From: JBKPNJ01 sp963695705
Lineage (GTDB): Bacteria; Actinomycetota; Actinomycetes; Propionibacteriales; Nocardioidaceae
Assembly: GCA_963695705.1 (NCBI GenBank)
Contig: CAVOHB010000003.1
Location: forward strand, 1 to 64,000
Direction: 5' to 3'
Length of the DNA stretch: 64,000 nt
This document shows, piece after piece, positions 58,708-64,000 of the stretch. Below the pieces are notes generated by a model. The model had not been told where the DNA came from and did no database searches. It saw only the letters and a program-made list of their open reading frames with translations. Position numbers and translations under genes: made by a program. Position 1 is the stretch's first letter. Each line of letters opens with the position of its first letter.

Positions 58708-59971
58708 CTGGCTGGCTGGGCCGGTGGCTGACCCATCCCGATCTGGCACGCCGGCTGTCGGCGGCTGAGGTCGCGGTTCGCCTCGCCGACGGCCTGCACC
58801 GGGCCGGGCTGCCGGTCACGCCCCGAGCGGGCCGGCCGGCTCGCCTCGGCGCTGCGGCTGCTGCCACCGGACAGACCGCGACCGCGCTCTACTGGACCTG
58901 CCGGGTCACCCTGGTCACCGACCGCGGCGCAGCTGCCGCTGCTTCGACGCGCGTCTTCTCCGCCGTCTTCGACGGGCACGCTCGACCCGGCCGACAGCCG
59001 CGGCGACCCGACCGCGCCCGCCACCGATGCAGGCCCGGGCGGCGACCCGGCCGGCGCGGCCGGAGTCGCGCCTCACGACGACACCGACCAGCGGCGAGTC
59101 GTCCGGGCCGCGTGCGGCGGGAGCCGAGTCGGACGACGACCGCGGAAGACGAGCGGCGAGCTGTGCTGGCGGCGTCGTCGCCGGAGGAGCGGCTGCGGGA
59201 CGTCGCGTTCGCCGACCATCGAGCCGGACGAGCGTCGCTGCCCTGCGCCAGCTGGTCCGCCGGCTCGTGCTGAGCACCCCGACGCGACGGAGCCGACGCA
59301 CCCGGCCGTCGTACCGCGGCGGCGACCGGCTCGACCTGCGGCGGACCGTCCGGCGGCCCAGCGCACCGGCGGCGACCCGGCCCGGCTCGTGCACGCGGAG
59401 ACGACGGACACGCCCACGCCGGCTGGTGCTGCTCTGCGACGTGTCCGGCTCGATGGAGCCCTACACGCGGATGTTCCTGTCGCTGCTGCAGGGCGCGGTC
59501 GCCGGGGCGCGGGCCGAGGCGTTCGTCTTCGCGACCCGGCTGACCCGGCTGACCCGGCCGCTGACGGGACGCGACCCGGACACCGCGCTGGCGCGTGCGG
59601 CTGCAGCGGCGCCGGACTGGGCCGGCGGAACCCGTCTGGCCGAGAGCCTTCGCCGGTTCGTCGACGACCACGGCCGACGGGGCATGGCCCGCGGTGCCGT
59701 CGTCGTGTGCTCTCCGACGGCTGGGACCAGGACGACCCACGAGCTGGTCGCCGAGCCGATGGCACGGCTGCGGCGGCTCGCCCACCGGATCGTGTGGGTC
59801 AACCCGCGCAAGGCCGCTCCCGGGTACGCGCCGCTGGTCGGCGGAATGGCGGCAGCGCTGCCGTACTGCGACGCTTTCGTCAGCGGGCACAGTCTCGCCG
59901 CACTGAGCGAGGTGGTCGACGTGGTCGGGGCGGGGCGTGGTGAAACGGGTTCGGCGAGGAGGAGTCGGTAG
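58704..59971 (+). pseudogene. coxE: VWA-domain protein (CoxE-like), frameshifted in the 5' half
   Basis: The N-terminal half (WLTHPDLARRLSAAEVAVRL, TCRVTLVTD) and middle (SPEERLRDVAF, RQLVRRLVLSTPTRRSRRT) are split by several breaks between 58820 and 59350. The C-terminal half includes the metal-ion-dependent adhesion site LCDVSGSMEPYTRM, AEAFVFATRLTRLTRPL and WVNPRKAAPGYAPLVGGM. CoxE partners with the MoxR-like CoxD in maturation. TAG 59971 immediately precedes the coxG ATG. Start GTG 58704 is inferred from the overlap. Confidence 0.8.
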
Positions 59972-61021
59972 ATGCAACTCGACAATGCGTTCACGGTGAC
60001 GGCGCCGATCGACGAGGTCTGGACGACGCTGATGGAGTTCGACCGGGTCGCCAGGTGCGTACCGGGAGCGGAGGTGGTCGGGCAGCTCTCCGATGACGTC
60101 TACCAGGTCGCCATGCGGGTGAAGCTCGGGCCGATGACGATGCAGTATGGCGGTGAGCTCGAGGTCATCGAGCGGGACGAGGAAGCACACCGGGCAGTGT
60201 TGCGCGGCAAGGCGAAGGAGGCGCGCGGCCAGGGCAACGCCGACGCCACCGCCGAGCTCAAGCTGTCCCAGGAGGGTGAGCAGGTCCGTGGCACCGTCCA
60301 CGCCGACGTGCGGCTGCTCGGGCGAGCGGCCGCGATGGGGCAGGGTGTCATCACCAGCGTCGCCGACCAGATTCTCGCGCAGTTCGCCAAGAACCTGCAG
60401 GCGATGCTCAACCAGACCGACGAGGAGCCGACCGTGCAGCCAGGAGCCAACCAGGACGTCGACCAGCCGACCGCCGACGACAGGAGCGGAGCAACGGTCG
60501 CCGATGCCGTGGAAACTGCGGCTGCGGGCACCGAGCACGCCGGCGCGATCGCCGATCCAGAGGACACGACTCCCGGGAGCGCCCCCGTCGAGCAGACCGG
60601 CGGCGACGCCGCGATGACCGAGGGCCAGGTCGTCGGCGGTCCTGGCGAAGCCGGCGGCCCGGAGGTGGTCGGTCCGTCCGTCCCACCGCACGAGGCGGCT
60701 GCCTCCGGTGGAGCACAGTCGATGCCGGGTGCTCGTGTCAGCGACCGGATCTCGGGCAGTCACCGTGCGTCCGCCGGGCCGCTTGCCGGTGGAACCAGTG
60801 ACGCAGACGACGGTGGTGCGGCGAGCCTGGACATGCTCGGCCTCGCCGGTGGCATCCTCGGCGACCGGCTGCGTCAGCCGCGCGTCGCGGCCGGGTTGCT
60901 CGTCACCGGGCTGCTGGCCGCGTTCCTCCTCGGCCGGCGCGCCGGTCGGCGCAGCGGCGGCGGCGGTGACCACCTGGAGCGTCTGCTGGACCTGCTCGAG
61001 AGCCGACACTCCCGCGCCTGA
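59972..61021 (+). CDS. coxG: CoxG-like SRPBCC protein with C-terminal membrane anchor
   Basis: A 349-residue protein, unbroken. The first ~150 residues are a CoxG/SRPBCC ligand-binding fold (QLDNAFTVTAPIDEVWTTLM, VPGAEVVGQLSDDVYQVAMR). A low-complexity acidic, Gly/Ala-rich linker follows to about residue 290, then one hydrophobic helix (VAAGLLVTGLLAAFLLGRRA) and a basic tail. CoxG recruits CO dehydrogenase to the cytoplasmic membrane, and the helix suits that role. It closes the cox operon; no coxF was found. Confidence 0.9.
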   Translation: MQLDNAFTVTAPIDEVWTTLMEFDRVARCVPGAEVVGQLSDDVYQVAMRVKLGPMTMQYGGELEVIERDEEAHRAVLRGKAKEARGQGNADATAELKLSQEGEQVRGTVHADVRLLGRAAAMGQGVITSVADQILAQFAKNLQAMLNQTDEEPTVQPGANQDVDQPTADDRSGATVADAVETAAAGTEHAGAIADPEDTTPGSAPVEQTGGDAAMTEGQVVGGPGEAGGPEVVGPSVPPHEAAASGGAQSMPGARVSDRISGSHRASAGPLAGGTSDADDGGAASLDMLGLAGGILGDRLRQPRVAAGLLVTGLLAAFLLGRRAGRRSGGGGDHLERLLDLLESRHSRA

Positions 61022-61054
61022 GCACCGGTCGCCGCGCTGCCGCTTTGGGCACCG

Positions 61055-61117
61055 CGATCCGACACTTGTTTCACGCGATCCGACACTTGTTTCACGTGAT
61101 CCGACACTTGTTGACGC
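61055..61117 (+). repeat. 21-bp tandem repeat array, three units (locus 3 of 3)
   Basis: Units at 61055, 61076 and 61097; the first two are identical to the first unit at 5547, and the third starts TGATCCGACACTTG and diverges after TTG. The array begins 34 bases after the coxG stop. No gene is seen in the rest of the 343-base space up to the ABM gene, apart from the hairpin at 61172. Confidence 0.85.
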
Positions 61118-61171
61118 GCCGTAGGACAACTGGTCACGCCGACGAGGGGCAAGCATGACCGTTGCGCGCTC

Positions 61172-61198
61172 GTTGGTCACCGGCGGTCGGTGACCAAC
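61172..61198. terminator. Stem-loop in the gap after the cox operon
   Basis: GTTGGTCACC (61172-61181) and GGTGACCAAC (61189-61198) form a perfect ten-pair stem with a seven-base loop; further TGCGC/GCGCA pairing is possible outside it. It may terminate the cox transcript or serve as an operator; no U-tract follows. Confidence 0.45.
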
Positions 61199-61364
61199 AA
61201 CTGCGCAGATCCCGGCAGTGCCGGGCTGCCCGCACAATTTCGTGCCGATTGACGTCGACTCCGCGGTCCTGGTGATCCGCCGTCGGCAACACCAACGCGC
61301 GGTCGCCTAGCATCGAGCGCGCACGCACCCCTGCCAACCCGTCCCGCTGCGAGGAGTGACCCCA

Positions 61365-61694
61365 GTGATCTTCATCACCGCCAAGTTCCGAGTAAAACCC
61401 GAGTACGCCGACCAGTGGCCCGAGATCGCCGACGAGTTCACCGCGGCCACCCGAAGCGAGCCGGGCTGCCTGTGGTTCGACTGGTCCAGAAGCCTCGACG
61501 ACCCGACCGAGTACGTCCTGGTCGAGGCGTTCGACGGCGACGACTCCGCTGTGGCGCACGTGCAGTCGCAGCATTTCAAGGACGCCCAGCAGAAGCTCCC
61601 GTCCCACCTGGCCGAGACTCCCCGGATCGTGAACACGAAACTCCCGCAGGACGACTGGTCGCGCCTCGGTGAGATGGCGGAGCCCGAAGGGTGA
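61365..61694 (+). CDS. Antibiotic biosynthesis monooxygenase (ABM) domain protein
   Basis: A 109-residue dimeric alpha-beta-barrel protein. VIFITAKFRVKPEYADQWPE, RSEPGCLWFDWSRSLDDPTE and YVLVEAFDGDDSAVAHVQSQ match the ABM/YgiN family of cofactor-free quinol or small aromatic monooxygenases. An AGGAG site lies eight bases before GTG 61365, which I prefer to the GTG at 61356. It precedes a TetR regulator with a short repeat-containing gap. Confidence 0.85.
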   Translation: MIFITAKFRVKPEYADQWPEIADEFTAATRSEPGCLWFDWSRSLDDPTEYVLVEAFDGDDSAVAHVQSQHFKDAQQKLPSHLAETPRIVNTKLPQDDWSRLGEMAEPEG

Positions 61695-61716
61695 CCTCTT
61701 GCACCGAAGGGTGACC
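61684..61716 (+). repeat. Direct repeat at the end of the ABM gene
   Basis: CGAAGGGTGACC occurs at 61684-61695 and again at 61705-61716, 21 bases apart. The first copy overlaps the ABM stop codon; the second lies upstream of the TetR promoter. It may be a local duplication or a pair of binding sites. Confidence 0.5.
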
Positions 61717-61723
61717 CCTGCCC

Positions 61724-61751
61724 TTGACAGAACTTGCACAGTGTATAAGTA
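61724..61751 (+). promoter_or_regulatory. Candidate promoter of the TetR gene
   Basis: A consensus -35 TTGACA at 61724-61729 is followed, after 14-16 bases, by an AT-rich TATAAGTAT, the most A/T-rich stretch in this part of the window, ten bases before the TetR ATG. The transcript would have a very short leader. Confidence 0.5.
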
Positions 61752-61760
61752 TTACGAGCG

Positions 61761-62378
61761 ATGTCTAAGACCGAGGAAGTCACCGACTGGCGCGAGGCAC
61801 GCCGCCACTCCGCCCGGGCCGCGATCGTCGATGCCGCCTGGGCGTTGGTCCGCCAGGACGGACTCGCGGCCCTATCGCTGCGCGACCTGGCCCGGCGGGC
61901 GGGCATCACGACACCGACCGTCTACGCGTACTTCGACTCCAAAGCCGCGATCTACGACGCGATGTTCGGTCAGGCGGCCGAACAATTCGAGCTCGAGATG
62001 AGCTCGACGTACGACACCGACGACCCGCGTGAGGTCCTGATTGCCAGCCTGCGGCGGTTCGTCGGGTTCTGCACCAGCGACCTCCCCCGCCACCAGTTGC
62101 TCTTCCAGCGCACGATCCCCGGGTTCGAACCGTCAGCGGACTCCTATGCGCCAGCGGTACGCGCCCTGACGAGAGCCCGTGAGCGCCTGGCCACGAACGG
62201 CATCACCGACCCTCGCCACCTTGACATGTGGACGGCACTCACCATCGGCCTGGTCGACCAGCAGATCTCCAATGATCCGGGCGGCGATCGATGGATACGC
62301 CTGATCGATGACTACGTGTCGATGTTCCTCGCCCACTGCCTGCAGCAGCGCCTCCATTGGCCCACCGCTCGAGAGTAG
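61761..62378 (+). CDS. TetR-family transcriptional regulator
   Basis: A 205-residue repressor-type protein. The helix-turn-helix is ALSLRDLARRAGITTPTVYA with YFDSKAAIYDAM, preceded by AAIVDAAWALVRQDG. The C-terminal ligand domain resembles the TetR_C group with WHG-type sequences (PRHQLLFQRTIPGFE). The VOC gene begins only nine bases after its stop and is probably co-transcribed. Confidence 0.9.
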   Translation: MSKTEEVTDWREARRHSARAAIVDAAWALVRQDGLAALSLRDLARRAGITTPTVYAYFDSKAAIYDAMFGQAAEQFELEMSSTYDTDDPREVLIASLRRFVGFCTSDLPRHQLLFQRTIPGFEPSADSYAPAVRALTRARERLATNGITDPRHLDMWTALTIGLVDQQISNDPGGDRWIRLIDDYVSMFLAHCLQQRLHWPTARE

Positions 62379-62386
62379 GAACTGTC

Positions 62387-62821
62387 ATGCCAACCGTCAC
62401 GAAGCCACGCCTCCACCACATCGCCCTCACCGTCATCGACGTCGATGCCAGCGTCCCGTGGTACGAGAACGTGTTCGGAATCCGGTTCAGAACGGACGTC
62501 CCCCATCAGGGCGGCGTCGGCAGGCTGCTCGCGGACGACACCATGGATCTGGTGATCGTTCTCCATGACCACGACACGTCACGCGGCGACCTCTTCGGAG
62601 AGACCGTCACCGGCCTCGACCACGTCGGGTTCTTCGTGCCCACCCGCGCAGACCTCGAGGCCTGGCAGTCGCACCTGGACACCCACGGCGTCGCCCGCAG
62701 CTCGGTGGCAGACAAGCCGCTGACGCAGTCCCCGATCGCCGACGAGAACTATGGATCCGTGCTCGTGTTCCGGGATCCGGACAACATCCAGCTGGAGCTC
62801 TTCTGCCCGCCCGGGGCATGA
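62387..62821 (+). CDS. VOC-family dioxygenase/glyoxalase-like protein
   Basis: A 144-residue protein with the two beta-alpha-beta-beta-beta modules of the VOC superfamily: LHHIALTVIDVDASVPWYEN with a metal His, GLDHVGFFVPTRADLEAW with a second His and LVFRDPDNIQLELFCPPG with the Glu ligand. ATG 62387 follows the TetR gene closely. Function unknown; detoxification or ring cleavage are possibilities. Confidence 0.88.
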   Translation: MPTVTKPRLHHIALTVIDVDASVPWYENVFGIRFRTDVPHQGGVGRLLADDTMDLVIVLHDHDTSRGDLFGETVTGLDHVGFFVPTRADLEAWQSHLDTHGVARSSVADKPLTQSPIADENYGSVLVFRDPDNIQLELFCPPGA

Positions 62822-62925
62822 GGTCTCGAGACGCCGCCACCTGAACCGGTAGCCTCGCGCGGAGACCGGTCCGAGAACGCGGAACTGGCGTACGACCTCT
62901 CGACCGGCCGTCCTCGAGGAGGTCC

Positions 62926-63966
62926 GTGACCGCCGCCGACCCGCCGGGTCTGGACCTCGACCGGCTCCGAGGCTACCTCGACCACACCCGGCCCGGGCTT
63001 GTCACCGGCCGGTTGCGGGGGCAGCTGATCGCCGGGGGCCGGTCCAACCTCACCTACGACGTGAGCGACGGGACACAGCGCTGGGTCGTGCGCCGGCCTC
63101 CGCTCGGGCACGTCCTCGCGACCGCGCATGACATGGGCCGCGAGCATCGGGTGATCACCGCTCTGCGCGACACCGTGCCGGTGCCTCGGACGGTGCTGCT
63201 GTGTCAGGACGCGAACGTGATCGGCGCGCCGTTCTTCGTGATGGAGTTCGTGGACGGGACGCCGTATCGCACCCGGGAGCAGCTGGCCGAGCTGGGAGCG
63301 GCTCGCACCCGGACCATCGCGCTCGGCCTGGTCGAGACGCTCGGTCGGTTGCATGAGGTGGAGCCCGCGGACGTCGGGCTCGCCGACTTCGGCCGTGCGG
63401 AGGGGTTCCTGGAGCGTCAGCTGCGCCGTTGGAAGCGGCAGCTCGATGCGTCCCACAGCAGGGACGTCCCCGCGATCGGCCACCTGCATGATCGGCTTCG
63501 TTGCGCCGTGCCCGCGTCGGGCCCGGCTGCGATCGTGCACGGCGACTACCGGCTCGACAACGTGCTTGTGGACGACGACGACCAGATCGCCGCGTTACTG
63601 GACTGGGAGATGTCCACGGTCGGCGACCCGCTCACCGATCTGGCGCTGCTCGTGGTCTATCGAGACGCCCAGGTCACCGATGGTGGACCGCTCTCGACCG
63701 CGACCGCCGCTGCGGGCTTCCCGACATCGCAGACGCTGGTGGAGGCCTACCGTCGGCGCACCGGACGTGACCTGACGCGGCTGCACTGGTACGTGGCGCT
63801 TGGATGCTTCAAGCTCGCGGTGATCCTGGAGGGCATCCACTACCGCTTCCGCCAGGGAATGACCGTCGGCGAGGACTTCGACCGGGTCGGCGACCTGGTG
63901 GCGCCGCTGGTCGAGCAGGGCATCACCCGACTGGACTCCGACCCCGGCCCGACCGAGGGAGCCTGA
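62926..63966 (+). CDS. APH-like phosphotransferase family protein (ACAD10-type)
   Basis: A 346-residue kinase-fold protein starting at GTG 62926. The catalytic loop IVHGDYRLDNVLVDDDD and metal-binding LLDWEMSTVGDPLTDLALLV are those of the aminoglycoside phosphotransferase family, in the branch found with acyl-CoA dehydrogenases (RSNLTYDVSD, RRPPLGHVLATAHDMGREHR). The stop overlaps the next start (TGATG). It probably phosphorylates a hydroxyacyl-CoA ahead of the dehydrogenase, not an antibiotic. Confidence 0.9.
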   Translation: MTAADPPGLDLDRLRGYLDHTRPGLVTGRLRGQLIAGGRSNLTYDVSDGTQRWVVRRPPLGHVLATAHDMGREHRVITALRDTVPVPRTVLLCQDANVIGAPFFVMEFVDGTPYRTREQLAELGAARTRTIALGLVETLGRLHEVEPADVGLADFGRAEGFLERQLRRWKRQLDASHSRDVPAIGHLHDRLRCAVPASGPAAIVHGDYRLDNVLVDDDDQIAALLDWEMSTVGDPLTDLALLVVYRDAQVTDGGPLSTATAAAGFPTSQTLVEAYRRRTGRDLTRLHWYVALGCFKLAVILEGIHYRFRQGMTVGEDFDRVGDLVAPLVEQGITRLDSDPGPTEGA

Positions 63967-64000
63967 TGGACTTCACCCACGACGCCCGTACCGACGAACT
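63966..64000 (+). CDS. Acyl-CoA dehydrogenase family protein (first codons only)
   Basis: ATG 63966 overlaps the preceding stop by one base and opens a frame reading MDFTHDARTDE before the window ends. This N-terminus, and its position after an ACAD10-type kinase gene, fit an acyl-CoA dehydrogenase, but eleven residues cannot prove it. Confidence 0.5.
   Translation, partial: MDFTHDARTDE

Noticed and set aside
58889..61237. 782-codon minus frame over coxE and coxG
   Set aside because: No domain signature; it is antisense to the VWA and SRPBCC proteins.
62926..63966. Aminoglycoside resistance gene
   Set aside because: The APH-like fold is of the ACAD10-type branch and is coupled to an acyl-CoA dehydrogenase start, which points to lipid metabolism.

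Overview
The window is about 70% GC with strong G/C preference at third codon positions, GTG/TTG starts, many 1-4 base stop/start overlaps, a Tat/lipoprotein-type serpin, a PucR regulator, a DesKR-type two-component pair and an aerobic CO dehydrogenase cluster. This points to a free-living, probably soil, high-GC actinobacterium. I found no rRNA, tRNA, CRISPR array or intact insertion sequence.

Layout. (1) 1-12 kb is a sugar-catabolic island: an ABC sugar importer (binding protein, two permeases, ATPase) with a SIS-domain protein on the minus strand, diverging from a DeoR regulator, two family-4 glycosidases, a ROK kinase, an SDR, a zinc dehydrogenase and an SMP-30 lactonase. The GH4 sequences carry the motif associated with alpha-galactosidases, so alpha-galactoside uptake, hydrolysis and oxidation of the sugar is the likely theme. 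(2) 12-25 kb is mixed: GNAT, a MetE-like protein, GrpB, VOC, an M20 amidohydrolase, an RTX-like secreted protein, a GH3 glucosidase, a frameshifted dehydrogenase and amidase, an HD-GYP/LuxR protein and a lipoprotein serpin. (3) 25.4-40 kb is a cell-surface glycan cluster: aminotransferase, sugar-phosphate transferase and acetyltransferase in overlapping order (PglE/C/D-like), FkbM methyltransferase, glycosyltransferases, flippase, polymerase, then on the minus strand a PglF/CapD-like 4,6-dehydratase, a DUF4012 protein, a small secreted protein and a low-molecular-weight tyrosine phosphatase. (4) 40-45 kb holds an EamA transporter and an ABC-2 exporter followed by a histidine kinase and response regulator. 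(5) 44.8-51 kb holds a PucR regulator diverging from a permease, cytosine-deaminase-like enzyme, PuuE-like deacetylase and ureohydrolase, which together look like a nitrogen-heterocycle degradation operon whose substrate is not obvious. (6) 51-53 kb holds a diguanylate cyclase and a cysteine hydrolase. (7) 53-61 kb is a form I CO dehydrogenase operon, coxM-S-L-I-D-E-G. (8) 61-64 kb holds an ABM monooxygenase, a TetR regulator, a VOC protein, and an APH-like kinase/acyl-CoA dehydrogenase pair that runs off the end.

Two window-wide observations stand out. First, a 21-bp tandem repeat (core ATCCGACACTTGTTTCACG) recurs in three unrelated intergenic spaces, always just after gene ends. Second, many genes are broken by apparent single-base insertions. 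Skipping one base per break restores open frames of normal family length in coxS, coxL, two glycosyltransferases, the dehydratase, the amidase and a dehydrogenase. That uniform sign suggests sequence error rather than decay, but the raw data would have to decide.
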